Notes: generated by a model not told the origin, from the sequence alone. A stretch of 64,000 bases of DNA from Dromiciops gliroides (GCF_019393635.1 NC_057862.1:265126441-265190440), one strand, 5' to 3'; positions 34,091-47,366 are shown, counted from the stretch's first letter. Numbers and translations: made by a program.

Positions 34091-34251
34091 GTTTGTTTGG
34101 GGTTTTTTTTGGTTTTTTGCAGGGCAATGAGGGTTAAGTGACTTGCCCAGGGTCACACAGCTAGTTAAGTGTCAAGTGTCTGAGGCCGGAATTGAACTCA
34201 GGTACTCCTGAATCCAGGGCCGGTGCTTTACCACTGCGCCATCTAGCTGCC
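34091..34251 (-). repeat. tRNA-headed CORE-SINE
   Basis: In L1 ORF1. The exact duplication CTGCCCTGATATCTT lies at 34076-34090 and 34252-34266. Confidence 0.94.
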
Positions 34252-34989
34252 CCTGCCCTGATATCTTAATTCCAGGGGGCAAAGAAAAACTGAAAGAATC
34301 CAACAAATACTTCCTGAAAGAGATTTCAAAACTGAAAATTCCCAGGAATATAGTATAGCCAAATTCCAAAACTCCCAGGTCAAGAAGAAAATATTGTAAG
34401 CAGCCAGAAATTAACAATTCAAATATTGTGGAGCCACGGTTGATATAACACAAGATTTAATAGCTCCTACATTAAAAAATCAGAGGGCTTGAAATAAATA
34501 TTCTGGGAGGCAAAGACAATAAGATCACAACCAAGAATCACCTAACTGGCATAACTAAGTTTATACTTAGTTTCCTTCAGAGGAAAAAATAGATACTTAA
34601 TGAAATAGAGAACTTTCAAATATTCCTGATGAAAAGACCAGAGCAAGAGAGAAAAATCTAACTGAAGAGAAGCATAAAAAGGTAAACAAGAAAGAGAAAT
34701 CATAAAGGATTCAAAATGGTTAAACTATTTACATTCCTATATGAGAAGATGATGCTTGTAACTCCTAAAAACTTTCTCATTAATTAGGGCAGTTAAAAGG
34801 AGTACACATAGAGGGAAACAGGGATGAGTTAAATATGATGGGATGATATCTAAAAAAATAAAATTAAGGAATAAGAAAGAGGAATAAGGGTGAAGGAAGA
34901 GATACAATGGGATAAATTATCTCACATAAAATAAATAATAAAGAGCTTTTACAATGGAGGGCAAGATGGGGGAAATATATAAACCTTAT

Positions 34990-35141
34990 TCTTTTTTTTT
35001 TTTGGTGAGGCAGTTGGGGTTAAGTTACTTGCCCAAGGTCACACAGCTAGTTAAGTGTCAAGTGTCTAAGGCTGGATTTGAACTCAGGTCCTCCTGAATT
35101 CAGGGCCAGTGCTCTAATCCACTGCGCCACCTAGCTGCCCC
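34990..35141 (-). repeat. tRNA-headed CORE-SINE
   Basis: In the L1 spacer, with imperfect flanks AAACCTTATTCT and AAACCTTAGTCT. Confidence 0.9.
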
Positions 35142-36218
35142 AAACCTTAGTCTCATTAGAATTGGCTCAAAGAGAGAATGATATACACACTCAGTTGGGT
35201 ATAGAAATCTATCTTACCAACCCAGGAAATATATGAACACAACTACAAAATACTTTTCATACAAATAAAATAAGATCTAAATAATTGGAAAAATATCAAT
35301 TGCTCATAAGACAAACTAGTAGAATAAAAATGATAATTCTACTTAATTTAATTTACTTAGTCCCATACCAATCAAAATACCCAACTATTATTTTATATAG
35401 AGCTAGAAAAAAATAACAACAAAATTCATGTGGAAGAACAAAAGAATATCAAGTAAATTAATGAAAAAAATGCACAGGAATGTAGGCTAGCCATACCAGA
35501 TCGAAAATTATATTATAAAGTGGCAGCCATCAAAACTATTTGGTTATGGCTAAGAAATAGAGTGGTAGAGCCAAGATAGTGGAGTAATACCAGGACCTTA
35601 CTCTCATCTGACTTGACTCAAAGAGGAAATAACATATATACTCAGTTGGATATAGAATTTTATCTTACCCTATAGGGAAGTAAAAGGGGAAAGGGGAAAG
35701 GGAAAAGGGAAAAGGGAAAAGAAAATGGTGGGGTAAAACTAGGAGGGGAAAGGGAGAAGGACAAAAAGAAGGTTGGGCTGATAGAAGGGAGGGTAGTCTG
35801 AGGTGGCCAGAAACAAAACACTAGTGAGAAGGGACAGGGGACAAGAAAGAGAAAAGTACAAACAAGGAAAAAAGTAGGATTTAGGGAAATACAAAGTTAG
35901 TAATCATAACTGTGAATGTGAATGGGATGAACTCTCCTATAAAACCGAAGCCAATAGCAGAGTGGATTAAAAAACAGAACCCTACAATATGTTATTTACA
36001 AGAAATACATTTGAAGGAGAGAGATACACACAAGTAAAGGTAGAAGGCTGGAACAGAATATATTACACTTCAGCTGAAGTAAAAAAAGGATAGCAACCCT
36101 TATCTCAGAAAAATCAAAAGCAAATTAATAAGAAGTTAAAGATGTGAATAGAATTTTAGAAAAATTAAATATGATAGACCTCTGGAGAAAAATGAATGGA
36201 GATAGAAAAGAATATACT

Positions 36219-36374
36219 GGGGCAGCTGGGTGGCGCAGTGGATAAAGCACCAGCCCTAGATTCAGGAGGACCTGAGTTCAAATCCAGCCTCAGACACTTG
36301 ACACTTACTAGCTGTGTGACCCTGGGCAAGTCACTTAACCCTCATTGCCCCGCCAAAAAAAAAAGAAAGAAAGA
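36219..36374 (+). repeat. tRNA-headed CORE-SINE
   Basis: In L1 ORF2. The duplication AAAAGAATATAC flanks it (about 36207 and 36374). Confidence 0.92.
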
Positions 36375-37916
36375 AAAGAATATACCTTTTTCTCAACAGT
36401 ACATGGCACATACACAAAAACTGACCATGTATTAGGGCATAAAAACCTCATAGTCAAGTGCAGAAAGGCAGAAAGAGTAAATGCATCCTTTTCAGATCAT
36501 GATGCAATAAAAATTACATGTCATAAAGAGCCATGGAAAGAGACTGAAAATTAATTGGAAACTAAATAATCTCAAGCTAAAGAATGAGTGGGTCAAACAA
36601 CAAATCATAGAAACTACCAAAAATTCATCCAAGAGCATGACAATAATAAGACAACATACCAAAACTTATAAGATGCAGCCAAAGCAGTTCTTATGGGAAA
36701 TGTGTACTTCTAAATGCTTACATGAATAAAATAGTGAAATGGGAGATAAATCAATTGGGCATGCAACTAAAAAAGCTAGAAAAAGAACAAATTAGAAATC
36801 TCCAATTAAACACCAAATTAGAAATTCTGAAATTTAAAGGAGAGATTGGTAAAACTGAAATTAAGAAAACTATAGAATTAATCAATAAAATTAAGAGCTG
36901 GTTTTATGAAAAAAAATCAGTAAAATAGATAAACCTTTGGTTAATTTGATTTTTAAAAAATTATTAGAATCAAAAATGAAAGGGGTGAATTCACCACCAA
37001 TGAAGTGAATATTAAAGCAATTTGGCCCAACTGTATGCCAATAAATTTGACAATCTAAAGGAAATGGATGAATATTTACAAAAATATAAATTGCCCAGAT
37101 TAAGAGGCCAGGAAATAGCATCCTTAAATGGGACCATTTTAGAAAAAGAAATTGAACAAGCCATCAATGAACTCCCTAAGAAAATATCTCCAGGGCCAGA
37201 TGGGTGTGAATACATACATGTGAATTCTACCAAACATTTAAAGAACAATTAATTCTAATACTATATAAGTTATTTGGAAAAATAAGTGAAGAAAGAATCC
37301 TACCAAATTCCTTTTGATACAAATATAGTGTTGATACCTAAACCAGGAAGAGCAAAAACAGAGAAAAAATTATAGACCAATCTCCCTAATGATTACTGAT
37401 GCAAAAATTTTAAATAGAATATTAGCAAAGAGATTATAGCAATTTATCACCATGATAATACACTGGGATTTATACCAAGAATGCTGGGCTGGATTAACAT
37501 TAAGAAAACTATCAACATAATTGACCACATCAATAATAAAACTAACCAAAATTATATATCTCAATAGATGCAGAGAAAGCTTTTGACAAAAACCAGTACC
37601 CATTCTTATTAAAAACACTACAGAGCATAAGAATAAATGGAGTTTTCCTTAAGATGATAAATAATATCTATCTTAAACCATCAGCAAGCATTACATGCAA
37701 TGGAGATAAGTTAGAGGCATTCCCAATAAAATCGGGGGGTGAAACAAGGACGTCCATTATCACCACTATTATTCAATATTGTACTAGAAATGTTACAGAA
37801 AAAGAAGTTGAAGGAATTAGAATAAGCAAGGAAGAAACAAAACTTATCACTCTTTGCAGATTATATAATGGTATATTTAGAGAATACTAAAGAATCAAGT
37901 AAAAAACAATTAACAA

Positions 37917-38075
37917 GGGGCAGCTAGGTGGTGCAGTGGACAGAGCACCAGCCCTGCAGTCAGGAGGACCTGAGTTCAAATGCGGCCTCAGACACTTAAC
38001 ACTTACTAGCTGTGTGACCTTAGGCAAGTCACTTAACCCCAACTGCCTCACTAAAAAAATAAAATAAAAAAAAAT
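37917..38075 (+). repeat. tRNA-headed CORE-SINE
   Basis: In L1 ORF2; the ORF2 text skips forward after it, so a deletion accompanies the insertion. Confidence 0.9.
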
Positions 38076-39655
38076 AAACTGCTGGGAAAACTGGAAAACA
38101 GTATGGCAGAAACTAAGCATAGACCAACATCTTATACTATATACAAAAGTAAAGTAAAAATGGGTACAAGATCTAGAAATAAAGGGTGATACCATAGGCA
38201 AATTATAAAAGGAAGGAATAGTTTACTTGTCAGATCTATGGAAAGGGGAAGAATTTATGACCAAAGATGAGATAGAGAGCATTATAAAATGCAGAGTGGA
38301 TCATTTTGACTACATTAAATATAAAAGGTTTTACACAAACAAAACCAATGCAAGCAAGACTGGAAGGAAAGCAGAAAGCTGGGAAACAAATTTTTACAGT
38401 GTTTTGTTTCTGATAAAGGCCTCATATCCAAAATATAGAGAGAGAACTGAATCAAATATATAAGAATACAAGTCATTCCCCAATTGAGAAATGGTCAAAG
38501 GATATGAACAGGCAGTTTTCAGATGAAGAAATTAAACCTATCTACAGCCATATGAAAAAATGTTCTCAATCACTACTCATTAGAGAAATGCAAATTAAAA
38601 CTACTCTGAGGTACCACCATACACCTATCCAATTGGCTAATATGACAAAAAATTAAAATGTTAAATGTTAGGGAATATATGGAAAAATTGGAACACTAAT
38701 GCACTGTTGGTGGAGCTGTGAACTGATCCAACTATTCTGGAAAGCAATTTGGAACCATTCCCAAAAGGCTTTAAAACTGTGCATTCCCTTTTACCCAGCA
38801 ATACCATTACTATATCCCAGGTCTATATCCCAAAGAGATCATAAAAAAGTGAAAAGGGCCTACATGTACAAAAATATTTATAACTTCTTTTTTGGTGATA
38901 GCAAAGAACTGGAAATTCAGGGGATGCCTATCAATTGAGGAATGGCTAAACAAGTTGTGGTATATGAATGTAATGGAATACTATTGTGCTGTAAGAAATG
39001 ATAAGCAGATGAATTTCAGAAAAACCTGGAAAGACTTACACAAATTGATGCTGAGTGAAATGAGCAGTACCAAGAGTACACAGTATCAACAACATTGTAT
39101 GATGATCAACTGCAATACAATGATCCACAACAATACCAAAAGACTGATGGTGGAAAATGCTCTCCACATCCAGAAAAAGAATTGTAGAGTCTGAATGCAG
39201 ACTGAAGCATTTCACTTTTGTTGTTGCTTTTTTGTTATTGTTCCTGTTTATTCTTTCTTGCATTTTTTTCCTTTTTGTTCTGATGCTTCTCTTATAGCAT
39301 GATTAACATCATTTATTTAACATGATTATAATGTATAACCTGTTATCAGATTGCTTGCTGGCCTCAGGAGGGGCGCTCATGATGGAAAATGCTCTCCACA
39401 TCCAGAAAAAGAACTGTGGAATTTCAATGTAGATTGAACCATACTATTTTCACTTTTTTGCTTTTGTCTTTTTTCTTGTTTCTTTTTGTTCTGATTCTTC
39501 TTTTGCAACATGACTAATGTGGAAATATGTTGAAATATGTTTAACATGTCTGCGCATATATAACCTATATCAGATTGGTTGCTATCTTGTGGAAGGGGGA
39601 GGTAAGGAAGGGAGGAAGAAAAACTTGGAACTCAAAATGTTATAAAAACAAATGT

Positions 39656-39815
39656 TGCAGCTAGGTGGCACAGTGGATAAAGTACTGGCCTTGGATTCAG
39701 GAGGACCTGAGTTCAAATCCAGCCTGACACTTGACACTTAATAGCTGTGTGACCCTGGGCAAGTCACTTAATCCTCATTGCCTGGCAAAAAAATAATAAT
39801 AATAAAAAAATAAAT
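39656..39815 (+). repeat. CORE-SINE, slightly 5'-truncated
   Basis: Begins GCAGCTAGGTGGCACAGTGG, in an L1 3' UTR (flanks ACAAATGTT and ATAAATGTTG). Confidence 0.88.
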
Positions 39816-39869
39816 GTTGAAAACTGTCTTTACATGTAACTGGAAAAAAATTAAATACTATTAAGATGG

Positions 39870-40310
39870 GGGGAGGGGGGAGAGAAGAATTGAGTAAGGC
39901 AGAGAGGTTAAATGATTTGTCCTTGATCTTCCAGAGTAGTACTCTTATCTGCTATACCCTCTTTTATCTATAAATAATACAAATGAAAACTAATAAAAAT
40001 ATTACAAAATGGAAAAAAATGACTTGAATAGGTTCTTTCCTAAAGGAAGAGAATTTTTAAAATTCTTTACAAATAAACAAATTTCACTAGAAACAAATAA
40101 AATGGATTAAATATTAATTTTCTTGGAAAATATACACAAAAAATTCTAAATAATTTTTTTTAAAAAAGAAATCTATCTTAACCCATAGGGAAGAAGGAGG
40201 GGAAGAAGATAAGAGAATGGAGGTTGTGGGAGGATCTGATAGAAAGAAAGGCAGATTAAAGGAGGCAGTGGTTAGAAGCAAAGTAGAATAGGCTAAGTGA
40301 GTGCTTTACC
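39870..40310. other. Intron 3 sequence, mostly AT-rich
   Basis: 40165-40280 may be L1 spacer (AATCTATCTTAACCCATAGG). The rest is unassigned. Confidence 0.4.
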
Positions 40311-40314
40311 TCAT

Positions 40315-40490
40315 TTGATCCTCAAAATAGATAGGTGCTATTATTATCCCCATTACATAGATGAGGAAAGGCAAGCAAGTTAAGTAACATGCAGCTAGTA
40401 TCTGAAGTTGGATTTTAACTCAGGTCTTCCTGACTCCAGGCCCACAGTCCTATCCACTGCACCACCTAGCTGCCTCTAGGTAGCCTTTGA
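40315..40490 (-). repeat. MIR-type SINE, antisense
   Basis: TTATCCCCATTACATAGATG, then TTGGATTTTAACTCAGGTCT and TATCCACTGCACCACCTAGC. Confidence 0.8.
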
Positions 40491-40494
40491 GGTC

Positions 40495-41020
40495 CCTCCT
40501 AATGCTAAGATTCTGCCAGTGGCTAACTGTCTTTCTCACTCTGCCCCCAACATGAGTAAAGAGAAGTTCATCCGGGATTGACAGGCTGGTAAAAGCTACA
40601 ACTCTCTCCCTCAGGTCTAGTCAGTCAGTCAGTAACTGCACAGGACCACAGATTTATGGATTTCCTGGGAACCAGAGCCACCTACAGGTCCAGGGCAGAA
40701 ACATAGTCAAAACAATTTTTCTATGTCTGTCTCTACCTGTCTCAGCAGCTCATGTATGAGCATGCCCACTCATGCAGCTCATATATACCCACCATGCACT
40801 ATGGTACTGTGAAGCCTGTAATGACCTTTCCCTTAGAACAGAAACATATTTAATACACTTACAATAGGGCTAATGTGAAATTATAAAAAAGAATTGAATG
40901 GTTGGAGGAGAGGGAAGACACTAATACAGAGCAAGCATATAGGACTAGTGGTCTGAGTTCCTAGAAAATATTCATTGGATGCTTTACTAGCATCCAAGCT
41001 TTACTAGCTATCCCTAGTTA
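40495..41020. other. Intron 3 sequence without recognised features
   Basis: Apparently single-copy, no coding signal seen. Confidence 0.5.
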
Positions 41021-41033
41021 AGAAATCTCCAGG

Positions 41034-41188
41034 GGCAGTTAGGTGGCGCAGTGGATAAGGCACCAGCCCTGGATTCAGGAGTACCTGAGTTCAAATCCAG
41101 CCTTAGACACTTGACACTTACTGGCTGTGTGACCCTGGGCAAGTCACTTAACCCTCATTGCCTTGTCCAAAAAAAAAAAAAAAAGAAA
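41034..41188 (+). repeat. tRNA-headed CORE-SINE
   Basis: Complete copy with the duplication AAGAAATCTCCAG (41021 and 41190). Confidence 0.93.
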
Positions 41189-41467
41189 GAAAGAAATCTC
41201 CAGATTCTGGATCATTATAGGAGGTACAAAGAAGGGCAGAATCTTTAAAACTCAAAAGGAATGGAAATATGTTCTGAGGTCTGAAACACTAAGGAAAGCC
41301 TATTCTAAGTTAGTCACCAAAAGGAGAAAGAAGCCTCGTATGTAATGAGAAAGGACAAGACCAGTATAGGTTATACAGTTAGACAGGATTAACTACCTCT
41401 AGTCTTTGTGATCTTTTTTGAATTAATCTGTTTTGATTTTACTTTCCCTTAATTTTCTAATAAAACT

Positions 41468-41690
41468 AAGTAGTACAAGTGGATAAAAGCACTGAGCCTA
41501 AATCAGGAAGCCCCAAATTCAAATCCAGACTCATTTAACTTGTCTACCTAAGTTTTCTCAACTGTAAATTGGGGATAACATCACCACAATCCCAGGACTG
41601 TTGTAAAGATCAAATAAGATATTTATAAAGCTCTTAGCCTAGCACATAGTAGATTTATTAAAAAATGCTTGTTCCCTTTCACCTCCCTTC
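41468..41690 (+). repeat. MIR-type SINE
   Basis: AAATTCAAATCCAGACTCAT, TTTCTCAACTGTAAATTGGG and GCTCTTAGCCTAGCACATAG. Confidence 0.75.
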
Positions 41691-41728
41691 CCTAGTAGCA
41701 ACTTATCTGATATTTAAAAATAAGTTTG

Positions 41729-41876
41729 GGGGCAGCTAGGTGGCACAGTGGATAGAGCACCGGCCCTGGAGTCAGGAGGACCTGAGTTCAAATCCGGCCT
41801 CAGACACTTAACACTTACTAGCTGTGTGACCCTGGGCAAGTCACTTAACCCCAATTGCCTCACACACAAAAAAAAA
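41729..41876 (+). repeat. tRNA-headed CORE-SINE
   Basis: Complete, near consensus, with short flanks AAGTTTG. Confidence 0.93.
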
Positions 41877-42010
41877 AGTTTGTAGAAACTTGAAACTACA
41901 GGGCCTAGTGGAGGTTGTTGATGGCCATTGAGAGAAAAAACTGAAATAACTCACTGAAACCGGAGCTTTGGGTCCAGAGGCAGCCGTTCTATATTTTTTC
42001 TTTTTTAACT

Positions 42011-42098
42011 GGGGCAGCTAGGTGGTGCAGTGGATAAAGCACAGGCCCTGGATTCAGGAAGACTCTGGGCAAGTCACTAAACCCTCACTGCCCCACAA
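42011..42098 (+). repeat. CORE-SINE with internal deletion
   Basis: The head passes from GATTCAGGAAGACT directly to CTGGGCAAGTCAC, so about 60 bp of core are missing. Confidence 0.85.
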
Positions 42099-42163
42099 AA
42101 AATATATATATACATATATATTTTTTACTATACTCAAGTACCATGGTACATACAATATCATGG

Positions 42164-42169
<6 letters not shown>

Positions 42170-42201
<32 letters not shown>
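42170..42201. repeat. (CA)n microsatellite
   Basis: A run of about 16 CA units. Confidence 0.95.
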
Positions 42202-42204
<3 letters not shown>

Positions 42205-42242
42205 GACAGTAGAGGAAAAAAGAAGGCAAAAGAAATGTTCAT

Positions 42243-42778
42243 GTTGTTGTCCTTCATTTTGAAGAGGACCAGTGACATCACAGAGTGATGTCTTGACTTG
42301 TGCATGAATTGCATTTAAGTGAGGCAAAGTTGTACCAAATCATCAGCCTCACTCTCTTCCAGAGTTATTGATGTCCAGGAGTAAGAGAAAAGTCAGGAGG
42401 ACTGGCAATGACAGGATGCAGTGGACAACCTTGGTGTCTTTCATGCCTGACCAAGCTCTAAGCACTCCGCTGTGCTTCCCTTCAGCCATCTCGAAGGACG
42501 CTAGAACAAGCTGTTCTCATCCACCCATTCTGCAGGAGGAAGTCCAGTAGACATCTCCCTAACTCACCAACAGGCTTAAAGCCTGTCAATTACCCTCAAC
42601 CTGGTTTAACCCATCCATCTGCTGTGATGGTTTTATCAGGATGTAACCACGGTGTATGCTACAGCTTCTTGAATCCAAAGGTCAGAGTTGTGTGAAGTTA
42701 GACACCAAAGGTAGATGAGCAGACCTGAAAAGGCTCCACAAGTCCTCACAGTAGAGGTGCTAGATCTCCCTGAACACC
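42243..42778 (-). repeat. RTE-derived SINE, near full length, antisense
   Basis: It opens with TTGTTGTCCTTCATTTTGAA, the reverse complement of the RTE tail seen at about 5410-5432. It continues through GATGTCTTGACTTGTGCATG, ACAAGCTGTTCTCATCCACC and GGCTTAAAGCCTGTCAATTA. This order is typical of marsupial RTE-mobilised SINEs. Confidence 0.8.
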
Positions 42779-42779
42779 C

Positions 42780-43105
42780 CATATCAACAATATAACATAT
42801 ATAATCAACAATACAATGCTCCAAGACAATCTCAAAGGACTACTGATGAAACATACTATCCACCTCCAAAGAAGGAACTGATAGTGATGGAACAGACTGA
42901 AGCATGCTGTTTTTCACTCTCATTTTTTTTCTTTTAATCAACTTTTCTTGTACAAAATGACAAATATGATGTTTTACATAATCATACATCATCTATATCT
43001 GACTGCCGCCTCAGGGATGGGGGAGGGGAGAGAGGGAAAGAGGGATAACAATTAGAACCCAAAACTATAAATAAAAATGTTCATTAAAATTTTTTGAAAT
43101 TAAAA
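42780..43105 (+). repeat. L1 3' end
   Basis: AACAATACAATGCTCCAAGA, GAAGCATGCTGTTTTTCACT and a terminal TAAATAAAAATGTTCATTAA. Confidence 0.85.
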
Positions 43106-43235
43106 AATGCCACATGAAATGGTGCATAGGAAATGTTCATATGGAAAGTGGACAAATATTTATAAAGGATATAGAAGATGTAGTGGGAACAGCAGTCTAA
43201 AGCCATGGAGTTTTTTCCTTAAAAGATATTAAACT

Positions 43236-43402
43236 GGGGGCATCTAGGTGGCGCAGCGGATAGAGCGCCGGCCCTGGATTCAGGAGTATCTGAGTTCAGG
43301 TCCGGCCTCAGACACTTGACACTTACTAGCTGTGTGACCCTGGGCAAGTCACTTAACCCCCATTGCCCCTCAAAAAAAACAAAAACAAAAACAAAAACAA
43401 AA
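43236..43402 (+). repeat. tRNA-headed CORE-SINE, CpG-rich (young)
   Basis: Keeps CpGs (GGCGCAGCGGATAGAGCGCC) lost in older copies. The duplication AAAAGATATTAAACT lies at about 43221 and 43400. Confidence 0.93.
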
Positions 43403-43742
43403 AGATATTAAACTATCCTTAAGATTTAACTGTCTTGGGCCACTGGGATGACTTCATCATCTTGAGTTTAAAAGCAGAGAGGACTCAAGGGACTGGGAGC
43501 CCTTCCCTAAAGTTTTTGGCTTCAGATCAACAGCAAGAGACAGTTATGCTTAGCTAGATCAAAGATATATCCTCAATAAATATCCTTTTCCTGCTTTGAA
43601 TGTCCTTCCCCAACTTTGTCTACACAAACTACAAAAACTTGTTAACTGTTTATATGAACTAACAGTGTCTCATTTTGTTCCAATTTCAGATATGAGCGAC
43701 CAGATTTGCTGTGTCAGTTCTTGGCTATTACAAATGGAGATT

Positions 43743-43900
43743 GGGGGCAGCTAGGTGGCACAGTGAATAAAGCAGCAGCCCTGGATTCAGAAGGACCTGA
43801 GTTCAAATCCAGCCTCAGACACTTGACATGTACTAGCTGTGTGACCCTGGGCAAGTCACTTAACCCTCACTGTCCCACCAAAAAAACAACAACAACAAAA
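43743..43900 (+). repeat. tRNA-headed CORE-SINE
   Basis: Complete copy with imperfect flanks ACAAATGGAGATT and ACAAATGGGGATT. Confidence 0.92.
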
Positions 43901-43929
43901 ACAACAAATGGGGATTCATACTTTTAAAT

Positions 43930-44740
43930 TGAAAGGCTGGACCATCTAACCTCTTAGGTCCCTTCCAGTTCTAGGATTCTATCCTGTGAATCCCAAGAAA
44001 GTGGGACAGCAAGGTTAAAAGAGAAATGCTTCCAACCTGTGCCAAGCCAAGAAACATGAGAGTAAATACCTGTGCCAAAGCAAAAGAGGAACTCAAGACT
44101 GCTCAACTTACCTCACCTGTATATAGTGTATGTATGCCCCAAGAATATTTCACTTATATCCCAGTAAAACAGTTGTGTCCTTGAAAGAGCATTTCTAGAA
44201 AGCTGGGAAATGGTATCATCAGGAGAAGACCCAAATCCTGGAGTGAAGTTTCCAAAGATAAATTCCCCCAAAACCCTGAATTAGAGAGCATCTCTTTGCA
44301 CCCCAAGGGAGCAGAAAAACACCTGAAAGCCTAGCCCAAATCAAAGTATATATATCTAAGAATCCTAGAAGCTAGAAGCCTTCCTGAAGTAGTGTAATGA
44401 TCCCATTCCCACAGTATCATACAGACCAATTGCCCATGACTGCTCTTACCTAGACTCTTCTTAAAACTGTACCCAACCAGCTCGGCCTAGAAGCCACCCA
44501 TACCAATTCCAACCCTTTACCCCTAGATAAGTATGTGTAAAGCCCAAAGGAAACAAAGCCCAAAGACAAAGGAAGAAGAAATGAGAAGAAATGTGAAGAG
44601 AGCTTGGGTATAGCTCAGATAACAGGAAATGCTGAGAGAACTCCTCCTTTATAAAGAAGGAAGACACGGAACGAACACAAAGTCTAGATGCTGTTCTGTA
44701 ATGCAGAAATCTCACTTCAGTGTTTTATGCTTCCTAAGAC
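43930..44740. other. Intron 3, mostly unassigned
   Basis: 43935-43985 resembles the CR1/L3 3' end (ATCTAACCTCTTAGGTCCCT). The rest is purine-rich with no coding signal. Confidence 0.45.
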
Positions 44741-45941
44741 TCACCATCTGGCCAAGATGGCAGATTAAGGGCAACCACCCAGCTGAATTCCCCCAACATT
44801 CTCCTCTAAACAACTTTAAAATAATACTTCAAATCAAACTTTAGAGCAGCAAAGCCAACAAAAGGCTGACCTTTTAATAAGACATTTTTATGGCCTAAGA
44901 AAACTTAAGAGGTCACAGAAGTCTGTGACATGGAGTAGAGGCTCAGAGGTAGCAATGGCAACAGCAGCTGCAGCAGCAGTAACTTCAAGAGTTCTCAGCC
45001 CAGGGATAATAAAGAGGTCAGACAATTGGCCAGAAAGAGGTAAATGAAGACCTTTTGTTGTCACTGGGTACTGCTAGAGCTGCATGACAACTCTATTGCC
45101 CATACGCAGTTCTGGGTCACAGTTCCAGGGTGGAAAGGGGCACTACTGGTCTGTCACAAGGGATCAGAGGCCTGGTCACCATTCCAAAAGCAAAGAGGAA
45201 TGCTAGCACTTGTGGCTACAGGGGACTAAGCCCTTTCTGGGGACCAGAGCCCAGACCAGGAGAGCAATGGCCATATCTCTCCTAGGATCACAATGCCCTG
45301 TAAGCACCAAAAACTTGCAGACTCCCAAAACTAGCTCTGAAAATAGCAGCACAAAAAAGCCTTAAGTTTGGGACAGTGCCTCCCCACCCCTAGATGAGCA
45401 GAGCCCAACTTTGATTTAAAGTTCAAAGTCAAGAAATTGGCTGGAAAAATGAGCAAAAAAGCAAAAAAAATGTTGACCATAAAAAGCTATTATGGTGGCA
45501 GGAAAGGCTAAGAAGATGACAACAACGTGAAAACAGCTACCCAAAAAAAGCCTCAAATAAAATGCTAACTGAACTCAAATCTAACAAGAATTACTGTGAG
45601 GGTTAAAGAAAGAGATAAAAGCGGTAGAGGAAAAATTGGGACAAGAAATGAGAGTGATGCAAGAAAATTATGAAAAGAGAATTAACAGCTTGGTTATTTT
45701 ACCAAAAAAAAAAATACTGAAGAAAATAGCACCTGAAAAAAAGAAGTGGCCAAATACAGTTTACTAACTGTACTTCCCTCCATCCCATTTTCTTTTTCTC
45801 CTGTACCTCCTCAAAAATTTATTTGTTTCTAACCACTGCCTCCCTTAATCTGTTCTCCCTTTTATCATCCCTTCCCCTCTTTTTTAAGTGCCCTTCCTCT
45901 CATATTTCCGTACTGGGTAAGTTACATTTCCATACACAACT

Positions 45942-45942
<1 letters not shown>

Positions 45943-45981
<39 letters not shown>
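45943..45981. repeat. (GT)n microsatellite
   Basis: About 19 GT units. Confidence 0.95.
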
Positions 45982-45983
<2 letters not shown>

Positions 45984-46204
45984 TCTTCCCTCTTTGATGA
46001 AAGTGAGATTCAAGCATACAGTTAGTAAACACAACTATGAATGTGAATAGGATGAGCTTACTCATAAACTGGAAGTGGATAATAGAATGGATTACAAACC
46101 AGAATCCAACAATATGTTGTTTATAAGAGACATACTTTAACTAGAAAGACACACACAGAGTTAAAATAAAGGGCTGGAGCAGAATGTTATATGCTTCACC
46201 TGAA

Positions 46205-46437
46205 GTGTGTTATTCAGTCATGTCCAATTCTTCTGACCCTATTTATGGTTTTCTTGGAAAAGATAGTGGACTAGTTTGAAATTTACTTCTCCAGCTCATT
46301 TTGCAGATTGAAGAACTGAGGCAAACATAATCAAGTGACTTTCCCAGGGTCACACAGCTACAAAGTGTCTGGGACACTTCCATCAGGAAGCTCAATCCAA
46401 GCCCAGTGCTCTATCCACAGTATCACACAGCTGCCCT
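46205..46437 (-). repeat. Longer MIR-related marsupial SINE, antisense
   Basis: TCATGTCCAATTCTTCTGAC, CTCATTTTGCAGATTGAAGA and TGACTTTCCCAGGGTCACAC. It has an extra 3' part that the short CORE-SINE lacks. Confidence 0.8.
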
Positions 46438-46769
46438 TCAGCTGAAGTAAAAAAAAGGCAGGGGTAGTAATCATGATCTCAGACAAAGCAAAAGCAAAAA
46501 TAGGCCTAATTAAGAGATAATCAGGGAAACTTCATTATTCTAAAAGGTACCATAGGCTATAATGTAACATCAAAAAATTTTACAGCAAGTTTCTCTGACA
46601 AAGGCCTCATTTCTCAACTCTATACTGAGTCAAATTTATAAAAATAAAAACCACTCCCCAATCAGTAAATGGTCAAAGGATATAAACAGGCAGTTTTCAG
46701 AAGAAATCAAAGCTATCTATAGTAACATGAAAAAAAAAATCATTATTGATAAGAGAAAGGCAAATTAGG

Positions 46770-46899
46770 GGGCAGCTAGGTGATGCAGTGGATAAAGCAC
46801 CAGCCCTGGATTCAGGAGGACCTCAGACACTTGACACTTACTAGCTGTGTGACTTTGAACAAGTCACTTAACCCTCATTGCCCTGCAAAAAGAAAAAAA
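46770..46899 (+). repeat. CORE-SINE with small internal deletion
   Basis: GAGGACCT joins directly to CAGACACTTG. The duplication GAGAAAGGCAAATTA flanks it (46752 and 46900). Confidence 0.9.
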
Positions 46900-47222
46900 A
46901 GAGAAAGGCAAATTAAAACAACTCTGAGGTACCATCTCACAACTATCAGAAACGACAAGTGCTAAAGAGGATGAGGGGAAAATAGGTACACTAATGAGTA
47001 GAACTAGGTTCTAGGGCCAGAAATATCACTACTGGGTCTGTATTCCAAAGATATCAAACAAAAAGGAACTATATGTATGTACAAAAATGTTTATAGCAGT
47101 CATTTTTGTGGTGGCAAAGAAATGGAAATCAAGGGGATGCTCATCAACTGGGGAATGACTGAACAAGCTGTGACATATGATTGTGATGGAGTACTACTGT
47201 ATTATCAAAAATTAGGGGGGAA

Positions 47223-47366
47223 GGGGGCAGCTAGGTGGCGCAGTGGATAGAGCACTGGCCCTGGATTCAGGAGGACCTGAGTTCAAATCCAGCCTCAGAC
47301 ACTTGACATGTACTAGCTGTGTGACCCTGGGCAAGTCACTTAACCCCAATTGCCTCACCAAAAAAA
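47223..47366 (+). repeat. tRNA-headed CORE-SINE
   Basis: Complete copy with the flanking duplication AAAATTAGGGGGG. Confidence 0.92.

Larger units (their letters stand above)
33780..39660 (+). repeat. Long degraded L1 with ORF1 and ORF2
   Basis: This is the most complete L1 in the window. ORF1 relics lie at 33800-34690 and the spacer at 34740-35890, with a stray ORF2 piece at about 35225-35590. ORF2 runs from about 35905 (GTGAATGTGAATGGGATGAA) through the endonuclease (to about 36560), the reverse transcriptase (CCAGGGCCAGATGGGTG at 37190, a PGPDG motif) and the C-terminal domain (38700-39050), to a 3' UTR near 39340. Many stops and frameshifts and at least four SINE insertions make it inactive. 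The longest open pieces are below 110 codons. 39370-39660 repeats a 3' UTR segment. Confidence 0.85.

Noticed and set aside
33780-39660. Possible active L1
   Set aside because: Both frames carry many stops and frameshifts and several SINE insertions; it cannot encode a working reverse transcriptase.
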